DNA from: Allium sativum | Lineage: Eukaryota > Streptophyta > Magnoliopsida > Asparagales > Amaryllidaceae | Length of the DNA: 64,000 nt | Direction of reading: 5' to 3' | Assembly (NCBI GenBank): GCA_030737875.1 | Contig: CM060912.1 | Span: 460,106,310-460,170,309, forward strand | Shown here: positions 1 through 12,361 of the stretch, one piece after another | Position numbering within the stretch: position 1 is the stretch's first letter | Layout of the letters: every line of letters begins with the position of its first letter | Translations under genes and position numbers: made by a program | The notes under the pieces: model-generated | Seen by the model: the letters and a program-made list of their open reading frames with translations, nothing else | What the model was told of the DNA's origin: nothing | Databases searched by the model: none

Positions 1-83
1 TTCATTCCATTACTCAATTCTTCAAAGTTTTCTTCTATGAGAACGATCAACATAAAAAATTGAAATGCCATAGTTTCAACCAG

Positions 84-95
84 GCTCTGATACCA
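84..95 (-). promoter_or_regulatory. Primer-binding site (initiator tRNA-Met) of the Copia element
   Basis: The minus strand reads TGGTATCAGAGC, the usual plant retrotransposon match to the 3' end of initiator tRNA-Met, two bases after the LTR end. Confidence 0.85.
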
Positions 96-97
96 AA

Positions 98-405
98 TGT
101 TGGAAATTTATAGGTGTATAAATAATTTAGATAGGAGGAGGATATATAGAGAACAATATCTTAGCAAACCTTAATTACTTTCTTACTTACTTCATTACAA
201 CTAAATTGACCACCTATATATAGTGGACTAACCACCTTTACAATACTAATAGACACCATTTCACTTAATGGACACATTACTTAATGGACTTGTCTCTTAA
301 CCTTAAAAGACACAACAATACCAATAACATTATTATTCTACCAAAGCACATGTCATTTGACTTTACACATGCCAATGATATTTAATGCTTGGTTTATTTT
401 CCACA
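98..405 (-). repeat. Copia-like 5' LTR
   Basis: This 308-bp LTR is bounded by TGTTGG at 98 and CCACA at 401-405, which are near-perfect inverted ends. It sits directly next to a tRNA-Met primer site at 84-95 with a 2-bp gap, which fixes its orientation as minus. Confidence 0.75.
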
Positions 406-1092
406 CTAGCTCTATTGAGTCCGGATTATTGGTTATGTGAAGAAAAAAAATATATGCATCGCTATATTTGAAGATTAGATGATTTAAGGGTCGAAATGCG
501 TGTAAAATTATCATTTCAGAGCGCGATCTCGAATTGCAACGACACTTGTACCATTGGAACCGTATTGTTGAGATGATATATTGCCATCAAGTTTCGTAAT
601 GATTGAATGTATCGTTTGATCGTACGAAGCGGAAACGTATGTCAATTTCATTCGAATTGAAATGAGAATAATAAGAATAAAATAATATTAAACCATAATT
701 GCTACTGTAAACCAGGCCCACTCTTTCTTTCCTCCTCTCGTAATCACTGTTCAATTGCTTCAGTCATGGTCGCCTCGTTGTAATACTTCGAAAAATCCGA
801 ACTCAAGATCTACTCATTATTAAATCACAATCTTATGCTCATTGCAATCACGTTGAAGAGATCTATCTCCCTATGCCCATTTTCTGGAGTGCAATCACAA
901 CTGACCTTTGGAGCAACGAACTAGGGCTTCACTTTTCTTGACCTATGATCAGTTTCATAGGATTTCGTTGCTATCGTGGACTCAAGCATTGTGATGTGCT
1001 TCTCCGGCGAAGTTTTAGGGCGATCTGATTACCTCTTGCGATTTGTGTGTCACAGTTACAATGGGTTTGGAGGCCTGGAGCATTTTGATAGG
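406..1092 (+). repeat. Left LTR of Gypsy A, first part
   Basis: This stretch is homologous to 10500-11190 in the right LTR and, more loosely, to 12490-13300 in LTR C. It ends with ATAGG (1088-1092), the left copy of the TSD made by solo LTR F1; the LTR resumes at 4115 with the other copy. Confidence 0.85.
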
Positions 1093-1345
1093 TGTAACAC
1101 CCGTACTTTCTATAAACATTAAAGTTACGAATTAAAGAATAATTAATTTCAAATGTAAGAATTAAGGGAAATGGGTTAAGCCATTGCGTTCGTCTCGGAA
1201 TTCTTCTTGAGGTAGAGTCCGAGTTTGCGTAAATCGGAATCCGTATGAAGGAGTTATGACCTTCAGAAGATTCTAAAATTTAAATAAACAGTTCGGATTA
1301 AAGTTCAGAAATTCAAAAATCAAAATTCAAACACAGAAGCGGGCT

Positions 1346-1365
1346 GGGCGGGAAATTTCCCGCCC
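1346..1365. promoter_or_regulatory. Perfect 20-bp palindrome with two overlapping E2F-like sites (copy F1)
   Basis: The sequence GGGCGGGAAATTTCCCGCCC equals its own reverse complement and contains TTTCCCGCC, a match to the E2F consensus, in both directions. It is conserved without change in F2 (62956-62975). It is followed at once by AGGTCGACC-type motifs (1371-1436). E2F function is an inference. Confidence 0.55.
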
Positions 1366-2033
1366 AAGGCCAGGTCGACCAGGGGGTCAACCTCCTCCCA
1401 TACAGGTAGACCTGGGGGTCGACCTACCCCCTCGGGCAGATCTGAAAACTGATGTGTTCTGACTCCCTGCTGAGTCATTAGGGCTGATTTAGCTGTTCTA
1501 TCTTGTATGGATTGTCTTGATCGCTTCTAGGTTGATCTGACGGCTCTAAATTAATCAAACTTCTATATAAACAACCTAAATCTAAACCCTAAGCCACACA
1601 AAAATATTCCAAGAGCCGCCATGCCGTCAATGGTGAACCTAGAATAGCCGTCATCTCTTTCAACTCAAAGGCAAGACAGAAGCTACATCAAAATCAAATC
1701 AAATCTAATCTAATTCAACGATCTACATCAAAGGCGAGCAATTCAGTTTTAGAATACAGATCCCAGAACTCAAGAATTCCTTTTTGGTTGTAAGTGTAGT
1801 TATCTTTCAGATGTGAATAAATTGAAGACATGGTTTGTAATGAATTGTAAAATAGAATTTGTATCAAGTTGTATGTGATGCTGATTCATGTCTATTCATG
1901 TCTATTCTATCATATATGCCTATGAACTATTGTGGTCTATCGAACCTATCATGTTATGTGGAAATTGGTGAATAAACCTATGATGTTGTATAGGAATTTG
2001 GGAATGAAATTATCCTATGTAAGTTGGTGATAA

Positions 2034-2227
2034 TATGATACATACAAGTTTTAGGCTAAGTCATGTCGTTTATGCCTGATTGTTTAGAACCATTATGCAT
2101 ACATGTTTAGATCTACGACCTTGATGATATTATGATACATACAAGTTTTAGGCTAAGTCATGTCGTTTATGCCTAATTGTTTAGATCCATTATGCATACA
2201 TGTTTAGATCTATGACCTTATATGTTT
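2034..2227 (+). repeat. Two-copy tandem repeat (~97 bp) inside solo LTR F1
   Basis: The block starting TATGATACATACAAG at 2034 recurs at 2131 with only a few substitutions, running to the ATCTAYGACCTT segment in each copy. Confidence 0.85.
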
Positions 2228-2776
2228 AGATTTACAACTTTATATGTTAGATCCATATGCCTTTATGTTAGATCTATGTTAACTTAATTTCAACCCCTAT
2301 GCACGTTCACCACTACATGCCAAGTTTAATTTGTATAGTTTTGTGTAAATTCACATGCTTGTGGTTCATGTTGCATAGATCTAATTTGCAAGTTCATAAT
2401 TAAAAGTATATTGTTCTATGTCAAAATTCATGTGACACATGTGTAGTTAGATCCATACTCTTGTATGATGTGGGAATATTGCAAAGTTCCTCTTTTCCCC
2501 TTTTTGTTTTATAAGTTAAGCTAAAATACCGAGCCTAACATCCTATGTAATTTTGCGAACGTACAACGGGGGTAACGTTGGGGAAAACTTGAAATTACAT
2601 GTAATTGGCATGTTTGGCATAATAATGATAAATGGCATGAAAATGGTATAATTTTTATACCTAAAAATTATGAACTTGATTTAGAGGGAAAGTGAGCCAT
2701 AATAATAAATTATTGACAAATTTACATATAAGCATAAAAGAATAAATATGTAAATTTAGAAAAGACGAATATGCCT

Positions 2777-2992
2777 AACCCGAGGTTAGACTGTGTTGTG
2801 GTGTTAAACTGCCCGGAACCGACCGGCACATCCAGTGACCACAACCATACCTGTCTAATGTGGGTGGTTAGTGCATTGAGCCCAAAAAGGACCCGAGGTT
2901 AGACTGAGTTGTGGTGTAAAACTGCCCGGAACCGACCGGCACATCCAGTGACCACAACAATACCTGTCTAATGTGAGTGGTTGGTGCTTTAA
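2777..2992 (+). repeat. Two-copy tandem repeat (~110 bp) inside solo LTR F1
   Basis: A block containing CCGAGGTTAGACTG, TGCCCGGAACCGACCGGC and ATCCAGTGACCACAA occurs twice in direct order. The same duplication is present in F2 at about 61735-61910 on the other strand, so it belongs to the family and not to one copy. Confidence 0.85.
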
Positions 2993-4114
2993 TAAAGCTA
3001 AGTCAAGATTGGTAGGGTTAAGTCAATTAAGGAAACACTTAACCAATTCAACATGTTAACTAAACTGATGGGTGGGGGTTAGGACACTTAACCAATTTAA
3101 CATGTTGGCTAGAAAACCGTAGTAACGGGGACCCATTTCAGCAGTAACCCACATAGATGTATCATGGAACCCAGAACTAGGCAGGGTGGGGCATGATTAC
3201 TGGGCTGAATTGTAAGCGGTCAAAACGACGGCGGGTGGTGCGTCAGTGTAGGTTCCGACGGAGTACGGGCGTGCACGTACTCCGGAGTGGAAAAAGCAGG
3301 CATTGAGCATTAGTAGTCATACACTGTGCATCTTGAATCGTGTCGAGTTGCCACCATAGGATTTGATACACCCCATGGTGGGACCAACACAGGTATCTAC
3401 AATCAAGTGGGGACCGAATGACACACGTGATAAATGTATGCGAGTAGGAGCCGATCGATAAAAAGGGATCATTTCACCATGTATATGGGGTGCCAGTTGG
3501 GACAAGTATAAATAGGTGCATAGAAGTAGAATGGGTGCGATAGTATATTCGGTTTAAACTTCCTTATCTTGGTTTATGTTAGTTGGTTATTCTGGTATAG
3601 TCCTATTTTCAGTTTATTCCTATCATGGCCCTTTTCCTTATTCACACACTAAAAAATCACTAGACTTACTCAGACTTATGTCTGACCAATTTTCTTTCGC
3701 TCTCTTTTCTTCCGTTCCCCCCCCCTCAGGTACCCAGGGAGGGAATAGCTCAGCTTAATTTGGACCGTTCATTTTTCCAAGCTTGAAGACTCTGTGATGT
3801 ATAGCTTGGAACTTCTTATCTTTGGCTATGGCTTTGGATACACTACTACTTGGGGATTTATGCAGTTTTATTTTATTTTATGCTTCTTTATGTAATAATC
3901 AAGATAGAGATTATGATGTAATGATTTGGAAGTTGGTTTGAAACAGTTTGCTGAAATGTTTTGTTGTGAACAACCTTTGAAATAAAGTTAGTTTCTTTTC
4001 CGCTGCTTATATATATATCTGTCTTGTAAATTATCTGTGTCTTTTACCTATAACGCTCCACCGAAGTTAAGGCATTCCCTTTGCGAGTGACCTTAACGGA
4101 GGTGGGGTGTTTCA

Positions 4115-6751
4115 ATAGGTGGCTAGGTCGAAGGTGTTTTGGGTATCGATGAGTTGCATTTTGGTCATAGAACCCCATGGTGCTTTCGAATTTGATTTTC
4201 GTCCACTTAAGTGGCGTATCCCTAGAATTACGCACGTGTTTGGTTTGGGTTTCACTTTCTCTGCACGACCTTGAGACAATGGTGATTTAGAGAAGAAAAG
4301 CTAGGGTAAAGTTGTAATTATGCGATTGTTTAATTTATTTGTGTCAATTTTAGTCGTTGAACTTATATTTATTACATTTTTTTGCATACGAAGTTGGATA
4401 TAGACGTCATTTCTTCCGTTGGACTCGTATTGACGAGCTCGACGTTGTGGAGTTTTTTTGAGCTAATTTGGTTGAGGCAGATGGTATTATCTCTCACTTT
4501 GTTATAGTTATTCGTATAGTAAAAAAATGTGTTTTTTGAGCTTAAATGAATTTTAAACGAGATTTCTAACATAATAAAATTTTGCTAATAGTCTTATAAA
4601 TGGATTAAGAAGTGTTCTAAAAATATTTTGAGATTAAATATCACAGTTTCTTCCATTTGTAAGTTATTTGTCAATATTACTAGACTTAGGACATTCGTCT
4701 CATATCCCACTTTGGTTGTCATAGATAGATTTCGTTTATCCATTGATGGTATCATGAATGTTTCTATGTTGCTTTAGCCATTTATAGGACTATTGATTGC
4801 ATGGTTGCTTGTTTGCGTAGTTTGGTTGTATATGCCATTTACTGACGATCTAGGATTAGAATTGATTCACGAAGCGCTTTGGGACTTGAATATCGATTTG
4901 AAGAGAATAGATGGACTCGCCGACGAGCAGGATTTTGAGATGAGCGTCGTACGCCTTCACTGGATGATGATTTGACCAGTTTTGGTTAAATACTTAGTCT
5001 GAGTGGTCGTTAGCGATTACGGTTGAGTGGTCGATATCAACGATAATTGGTGTTGGTCTTTTTGACCAACTTTGACGTAGATGATGAGATTTTGAGGAAC
5101 AGGACCAGATGGCCTGTTCGATGGTGGATTCGACATGGGGGCTCTTCGATCTAATATATTGATACGAGGTAGGATCGATGCTTCGCTAGTGAGTACAGAT
5201 AAATGGTGTAATCCATGGATTAAGGACACGGGATCCCTAGAGTGTGCTTGTTCATTAGTTTCGAGGCTCAGTTGAGTTCGAGATGGATCGACAAGATGTG
5301 TTAGTATCATGTAGTTCATGGGTTGGTGAGATTGTGTGATAAATCGATGGAAGGATCAAAGTTATGAAGTTCATGGTGATGCGAGGTTGCAGGTTATATT
5401 CATTGTTACGCAGTTCGTAATAAGTGAGGCTGCAGGATGGATCGATGTTCTGCAGTTTGTGGTGCAACGAGGCTGCGGGATCATGGATCAACGTGATATG
5501 TACTTCATGGTGGAACAAAGTTATTGGATAAAGGTCTCAAAGCAGGAGTACCGTAGGGGAGACCCATTAGGATTAGAGAGATCATGTACCCTGGGCTGTG
5601 AGCCTAGGCCAAGAGGACACATGTCGGCAAGACACGGAGTTCAGATACTAATGGATTGGTTTGAGTTCGTACTCAACCAGAGATAAAGTAGGGAGCTAAG
5701 ATGATTTAGGAGTTTCGATGATTCGTTGATAGCTCGGAGTGTTCTAGTAGACTCAAATCAGGGTATGGTAGGGAAACCCGTTAGGATCGGTAGGGTCTAG
5801 TACCGGGGAAGGGAGCCTATGTTGGTGAGGATTGTGTTGGCAAAACACAGTGTTCTGATAGAATCAGGGTCTTATCAACCCTTAACAGGTGGTATAGACA
5901 GTCATAACGGGTTATCAACGTAGGCACAGACTTGGGAGGTGATAAATATGACTTGTTTATGGATGTTATGATTGTTGTAGTTGCTCCTACCTTATTTCTC
6001 TTAATAAACTATCACCTCTAGGATTCCAGAGAGAGGATGGGAAGTGGAGCCGGAGTGGGATATGGAGATTCTTCTATCCCATTACAGTTTCCTCCTTTAT
6101 TATTCTGAGTAGCATATACTATCTTGAATATATGTGCCGACTCTGTGTATGTAGGGATATGACATATATGAATTTCCATACCTATATTCCTTATACTATT
6201 ACGACTTGTGTAGTATTTTGTGGGTTGTTTATCGCCCGCATTAGATTATTTTCTGATCCAATGTTGTATGTTTCCTCTTATTACCTTGGGTGCTCATCTA
6301 CTACACTAATGAGTAAGCGAGGTGACATGTATTGGCATTTCTTGGAGCTACAGAGGTGGATTTGCAGGAGGCAACACCTTTTCATATTATACCTATATTA
6401 TTGTTGTTTATTCTGCCCGTGGACCCTTGATATTGTTATTTATTATTTGAGACAATTTCTCAAATAGTTTATTTATCTCTTGTATAAACTTTATTTTTAT
6501 TGTGTACAATTGTATGAGCATGTACTTTGATTATGTGGTTTACGTAGTTATCACTGTCTCGCCTATTATTTGTGTTATTATTATATATTGTTTGATGTTG
6601 TGAGATATTCAACTTGTTTTATGATTGTATTCTGTGTTTTTTCCCTTCTCTTTTCTTCCTTTCTCTTCCCTTCTATTCTATTTCCTTCCTTTTCTCTTAT
6701 TTATTTCTTTTACCAACTGTTCAACATTTATGGTGTAAGGCGGTCGTTACA
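4115..6751 (+). repeat. Left LTR of Gypsy A, second part
   Basis: It continues the LTR after F1 and ends CGGTCGTTACA at 6751, two bases before the primer site. Homology with the right LTR runs from 4119 to about 5290; the last ~1.46 kb has no partner because the right LTR is truncated. ORFs of 60-116 codons here show no recognisable domain. Confidence 0.85.
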
Positions 6752-6753
6752 CA

Positions 6754-6765
6754 TGGTATCAGAGC
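6754..6765 (+). promoter_or_regulatory. Primer-binding site (initiator tRNA-Met) of Gypsy A
   Basis: TGGTATCAGAGC lies two bases after the left LTR end. The same site at the same spacing is seen in Gypsy B at 25105-25116. Confidence 0.9.
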
Positions 6766-6799
6766 TTGGGTTGTGAAGTTTAACCTATGCTATATTGGA

Positions 6800-6803
<4 letters not shown>

Positions 6804-6837
<34 letters not shown>
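6804..6837. repeat. (AT)17 microsatellite
   Basis: An uninterrupted AT dinucleotide run lies about 40 bp after the primer site of Gypsy A. Confidence 0.95.
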
Positions 6838-6839
<2 letters not shown>

Positions 6840-9800
6840 GAGTACATATTTGTGATATATTTTGGTTTTCGAGCTATATTAGCAGTACATAACGTGGGTT
6901 TTCTATGCAAGAGTTTCATTGTATAGTTCCCTTCATTAGCGATTGATCGTTTTTTTATTTGTGGTGACCTAGCAAACGAGGAATATTACCATTTACTCCG
7001 TCTTTGTAGTCGCGAGTTGGGCATGATCGAAACTATTAGCTTCGATCTACGAAATATTTTCTCAAAGGTGGGGAAAGTCATTGTATGGTTGTCTAAATTT
7101 TCGTAATTAGTTTTGGTACAAAAGCATATAGGTCGACTATATTATGCTCTACGGATACTTACGTGTATGGCAAACCGTTCCATAGAATGGAGTCGGCAGT
7201 TGTGTTGCAAGAGCTGTATGGCTTAGTCTCTTATTTGGTGTTCTTCGATGACTTGGAGTTAGGTGGTGCTTTAAGGTTGAGGGTCGCCTTTAGGAAACTC
7301 CAAGCATGAACTTGAATTGGCTGAAAGTTCTTGTTTCGATTTCCTATGAATCGACCCGCCCAAGATTAGTTCATGATTCGCTTCAAAGGGTTTGTTTTGA
7401 CTTCTTGGAATTTCATGTCTTGTGGAGGTTCACCGGTTTAGGAGATGTATTTGTGTGGAGTATATGAACGAAATCGATATATTAATCGAAGTATGTTTCA
7501 TTCTTCCGTTAACACTTCACACAGAAGGATGGAGGTTCCAATGGTGTGTGTGATCAATTGGGAAACAAGATTTCATTCGGAGAGGATGGTAGCTTAGAGA
7601 GGTTGATCACCAAGCTCTTGATGTTTGATCCCATACCTAGTGTTAGTGGTTGCCCTGTGTGTAAGGATGAATCATAAAGGCGTATGCGTTGATTGTCATT
7701 TCCATTTCATCGAGTGATCCCTCGAGAGGAGGAACGAGAAACGATGTGACCACTTGAAGTATGCTCTCCATGCACATTTTATTTTAACATGAGATTTCAT
7801 CATTCCATTATCTTGATGGTGATGGATGGGATGGGTTTAGGACTCTAGAATTTTATCTATCTTTATTGATTGCGACTTACCGTGTTGAGGGTTTAGTTAA
7901 ACCATATGTTTACAACATCTCATGTTTGGTCGCCATAAGGTATCGTTATGGATGACTGCAACATTCATAGGATTAGTTTTAGGCTTCGAGATGGGGAAGT
8001 GTTATATCATACTGTTTATACTTGGCAGTATACATATTTCATCAAAAATTATCTCATCGAGTCATGTTTGTTTGGTTGTAAGCTTGGCTGCTATTCATTG
8101 CATAAGCTCAATCAAATCTAGTATCCCGAGTCTATGATTTTCCTATTGAGTGGATACAAAATGTCAGTGGTAGTGATGGGTTGTGGATGAGGATAGTTGG
8201 GCTAAGACATATTTTTCTTCACTAATGAATTGTCTTTGATCTAGCGATAACGAAGAGTGAGTCACAACGATATTGGTCTGAGATATCGAGTTTTCTTATA
8301 ATGAGTCGTAATCTGAGCTTGTAGCTTGAGAGTATCTAGATGGATTTGATGAGGTGACCAGGTTTCCACTATATTTGAGTTGTGCTCCATATTATTCTAG
8401 CCATTTATAATGGACCAGTGGTTATGCCTCTAGAGCATGTGTACCTTGAGAAAGGGAGATGAGCTGGTATCCATTTCTAATTTGTGATGGCTAACTAGGT
8501 TATCTCTAAGGCGAGGTTTTCAAAGTTGGATTTCCTGAGGATATTTTTCCAATCGAGAGTTGGTTGGTGCATGATGATTTCAACATATTATCCTGTTTTG
8601 AGTTGGATTGGTTGGTTATGTTGTTCAGGATGATCAGCGAGTCAATATATTTTATGGGTTTCAGATATTTTATAGGTTAACAAGACCTATTGTGTTGTCG
8701 GTTTGTAGAGTACACCGATTATTATTTGGCTTGTTGGAGTTTCACTTAAGGTTGGGTGAAGTGAGGTACTTAGGTCACATTGCCTAAAGTAGGGAGTCGT
8801 TATCAATCCTACGAAGGCTAGGAGGTTGTACCAGAAGAGTAGGTAGCTGCATGCTAGTCAATGGCCGAAGTTTCTCGTGATGGAGTACTCGACTCTTGGT
8901 TCAAAGTCAATAGCTATAGAGTTCGTTGCGACAATAGAGTTCGCTTTGAATATTTGGAGTCGCTATTTTTAGGTTGAAGTTGGAGTTCTCGGTGGTGTTA
9001 CTTCGTCGGGGTCTCTCCTCTTTGAGTGGGTTCTTGTTCTTCATTATTATTGACGATTCAGATTCATAGCCTGCTAGTGCTGTTGTTGGTAGGATGGAGA
9101 TTTACCAAATGAGGAACGAAATCTCACTAGCGGGTGTTGCTCACTTTTATTACTAGTTACGACTTTAAGGTTTAAAGTTTTGTTGTATGGGTGATACCAA
9201 GGTGATTGGTTTCGTATTAAAGAGGTGTTGTTGTTTCCGGCATTGTTGGAGGATGTTTGGCACTCATTTCTTGATGAGTGAATGGTCGACTAGCTAATGC
9301 GAAATGGGAAGAGACGTGTAGTTCTCTGTAGTTACTTGAGATTCTCATGTAAACGTGGGAGTGATTTTCGATGGGTTTCATTGATCAGCTCCCAAGGACT
9401 TGAGGGTAGCATGACAACACTTGAGTTGTGCTCGATTGATGACGAGAGATGCTAAACTTTCCTCATTCCAGTGGAATGAGAATTGTGGTTGTCAAGTCAT
9501 ATATGGATTAGATATCTTTTGTTGATTAGACTAGTATCTTGCATGCTATGGTAGATATGAATGTTAATTTTCATAATTGCTATTATATTGTCATGTTTGA
9601 TTGTTAATACTTGACATGACCATTTATGCTTACATGATTGTTGGACATGTAGGATAGTTGTTTTGTTTTGTTGTGGCTTATTTATTTCCATACATTACTT
9701 GACAAATTTGTTTTTGTTTTCTACTACCTTGTTTAACACTCTTGTTGAGTACATGTTTAGGTACATGGAGCATGAGCTGATTGTTTGGATGCTTACTGGC

Positions 9801-10374
9801 TTTTGTTTGCATCTATATGCTAAGCTTGCTTTAAAAGTGGTATGTAGTAGATGCAGTGTTGTATTTTTTCCCTTGGTGCATTTTTATGGTTTTATGCCCT
9901 AGATATGAGTGACCACTTTTGGGATTTTGTTTTTGTTTGTTTGTTTGGGCCTTGTAAGGCGATTTGGGATTTTTTTTGGATCGAGCTACCCAAAGGAGGA
10001 GCTGTCAAAATTTTCTGTGAATTTAGCCAAGTTGGAAGGAAAATCAAGATTTGACTATTAGATTGAGATTATCTTACAACTAGGGGGTTGTCACTTTATT
10101 CCCATTACCTGTTGGTTGGGAATAAATGTAGAACTTAGGTGTTTGGCTTGATCATGATTGGTTTCGGATTTTTTGCTTATGGTTATACTTAGGGATGATA
10201 ATTTTGGCTCCATGCCAAATTCCGAGTCTATCCATTTGCTGTGATCTCTTTCTTATGAGGTTGTTGAGGGCGATAAGAGACAACTTGATTTGTATCTTGG
10301 CTTATTTGAGAGTTTTGGGTTGTGTTGTTCAGTCCTTGAGGATTCGTGGACGAAATTCTATAAGAATGGGTGAA

Positions 10375-12361
10375 TGTAACGGTCCGTATTTTAATGATTC
10401 AAACATTTGAATATTTTATTTAAATAATGATTATTAATTAATTGAGTGATGGTTCCAATAGTATTTTTTCACAAAAGATCGATTTCAGGACTCGAGACAA
10501 GTTCCATTGAGTCTGAATTGTTCAGTACATGAAAAAAAGTATATGGATCACTATATTTTGTGATTAGGAGTTTTGAGGGTTAAATCCATCTCGAAATACA
10601 CATAAAATTATTGTTTCGGAGCGCAGTTTTAGAATGCGAAGAAACTTGTACCATCAAAACTGTATCATTGGGGTGATATACGCCGTCAAATTTCGTAACG
10701 ATCGGATGTGTTGTTACGGAGCAGAAACATGCATGGATTTCATTTGAATTGAAATGAGAATAATATAAATAGAATACTATTAAATCAAAGGATATAAATA
10801 CTACTTGCAAACATGACCCACTCCTTTTTTCATCCTCATGTGATCACTGCTCCATTGCTTCAGTCATGGCCGCCTCTTTCTGATACTTTGAAAACCCCTA
10901 ACTCACGATTTACTCAACATTAAATTATGATCTTAACCCCATTGCAATCAGTTGAAGAGATCTACCTCCCTATGCCCATTTTCTGGAGTGCGATCACAAC
11001 TGACCTTAGAAGTAGTGAACTAGGGCTTCACTTTTTTCTTAGCTCATGATATGTTTTAAGGGATTTCGAGGCTATGGTGGACTGGAGCATTGCAATATGC
11101 TTGTCCGATGAAGTTTTTAAGCGACCTGATCACCTCTGGTGATTTTTTTGCCATGGCTATAGTGGGTTTGGAGGCCTGGACATGTTTTGGTAGGTGGCTC
11201 AATCGATGGTGTTTTGGGTATAGACGAGTTACATTTTGGTCAGAGATCACGTTGGTGCTTTTAGATTTGATTATCGTCAAGCAGAATGGCGTATCACTAG
11301 ATTTATGCACGAGTTTGGTTTTGTTTCACTGACATATGCATGGCCTGGAGATAATTGTGGTTTGAGGAAGAAAAGCTAGAGGTAAACTTGTAATTATGCG
11401 ATTGTTAGATTTATTTATGTCGATTTTAGTCGTTAAACTTGTATTTAGCATATCTTTTGCTTTCGACATCAGATTCAGACGATGTTTCTTTCATTGGACT
11501 CTTATTGATGAACTTTATGCATTGGAGCTTATTTGGGATGATTTGGTTGAGGTAAGTGACATTATCTATCACTTTGCTATATTTGTTCATAATGTGTTTT
11601 TTAGCTTAAATGAATTTTAAGAGGGAATTCTACCATAATAAATCTAGCTAATAATTTTATAATGGATTAAAAAGTGTTTTAAAATTGTTTTAAGATTAAA
11701 TACCACATTTTCTTCCATTTGTACGTAATTTGTCAATATTACTAGATTTAGGACATTTGTCACATATCCCACTTTGATTCTCATAGAAAATCTTTATTTA
11801 TCCCATTGATGATACCATGGATGCTTATGTACTGTTTTTAGTCATTTATAGGACTATTGATTACATAATTGCTTGTTTGTGCAGTTTGGTCTTATATCCC
11901 ATTTATTGGTGATCTTGGAATAGAATAGATTGACGAAGTGGTTCTGGGATGTGCATATCAGTCTAAATATAATAGATGGACACCACGACGAGCTGGATTT
12001 CAAGATGAACGTTCGGTTCACTGGACGAGTATTTAAATAACAGTGGTAAAATACCTGGGCTGAGTGGTCATTAGCTATTATGGTTGAATGATCAATATCG
12101 ACTTCTATTGATGTTGGTCATTTTAACTAACTTTGACATAGACGATGACGAGATTTTGAGGAGCTGTACTAGGTGGCCTGTTCAATGGTGGATTTGACGT
12201 GGTGGCTTTTCGATCAGATGTATTGGTACGAGGCATGATCAATGCTTTAATGGTGAGTATAGATGGATGGCGTAATTCATGGATTAAGGGAGCGAAATCC
12301 CTAGAGTGTGCTGGTGCATTGGTTTCGAGGTACATGTGAATTCACGATGGATTAAGGGATC
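10375..12361 (+). repeat. Right LTR of Gypsy A (truncated at 3' end)
   Basis: It starts TGTAACGGTCCG and aligns with the left LTR up to about 5290. The last ~1.46 kb is missing because a related LTR begins at 12362. Confidence 0.85.

Larger units (their letters stand above)
1..405 (-). mobile_element. Copia-type LTR retrotransposon, 5' end (5' LTR, primer site, start of leader)
   Basis: Read on the minus strand, a 308-bp LTR (98-405) is followed by a primer-binding site matching initiator tRNA-Met and then internal leader sequence that leaves the window at position 1. The LTR ends are short inverted repeats: TGTTGGAAA on the plus strand at 98 and TTTTCCACA at 397-405. The LTR is inserted in the left LTR of Gypsy element A, because homology to A resumes within a few bases of position 406. 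No coding sequence of this element is in the window, so the Copia assignment rests on the short LTR and the tRNA-Met primer site. The second LTR and the TSD partner (expected CTAGC) lie outside. Confidence 0.75.
1093..4114 (+). mobile_element. Solo LTR, family F, copy F1
   Basis: It begins TGTAACACCCGTAC and ends GGGGTGTTTCA (the second-last bases probably mutated from TTACA). Perfect 5-bp TSDs ATAGG lie at 1088-1092 and 4115-4119. The whole 3022-bp unit aligns with a second solo LTR at 60477-63227 in the other orientation, so this is one LTR and not a complete small element. There is no primer site, gag or pol. Shared landmarks are the 20-bp palindrome, the cluster of GTCGAC-like motifs, the duplicated CCGAGGTTAGACT block, a C homopolymer, and the final block with CATTCCCTTTGYGAGTGACC. 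It splits the left LTR of element A. Confidence 0.9.
6752..10374 (+). pseudogene. Degenerate internal region (gag-pol remnants) of Gypsy A
   Basis: No long ORF survives. Two segments can still be matched to the pol of element B when read across frames. At about 8733-8785 the codons resemble the RT stretch around the LGEVRYLGHI motif. At about 8920-8975 they resemble the RNase H helix (ATIEFALNIWSRY). The last 60 bp (10325-10374, with GGATTCGTGGACGAAATTC) correspond to the segment next to the polypurine tract in B, but the purine run itself has decayed. The rest (6850-8700 and 9000-10320) shows nothing else I can assign. Sense and length suggest a Tekay/Del relative, broken by many stops and deletions. 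Confidence 0.7.
406..12361 (+). mobile_element. Old Tekay/Del-like Gypsy retrotransposon 'A' (decayed, interrupted)
   Basis: The left LTR is 406-1092 plus 4115-6751, the internal region is 6752-10374, and the right LTR starts at 10375 and is cut at 12361 by LTR C. The two LTR copies can be followed by eye at roughly 80 percent identity (for example 412-1085 against 10500-11185, and 4119-5290 against 11190-12330). A tRNA-Met primer site follows the left LTR, and the right LTR starts with TGTAACGGTCCG. The internal region is only 3.6 kb, against about 4.7 kb in element B, so deletions have occurred. About 130 bp of the LTR 5' end is missing on the left, where the Copia element sits. Confidence 0.85.

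Noticed and set aside
1093..4114. Considered as a complete small (TRIM/LARD) element rather than a solo LTR
   Set aside because: It aligns end to end with F2, has no internal LTR repeat, primer site or polypurine tract, and both copies have TSDs directly at their ends.
5336..5686. 116-codon plus-strand ORF in the left LTR of A
   Set aside because: No domain, lies inside an LTR, and is not kept open in the right LTR.
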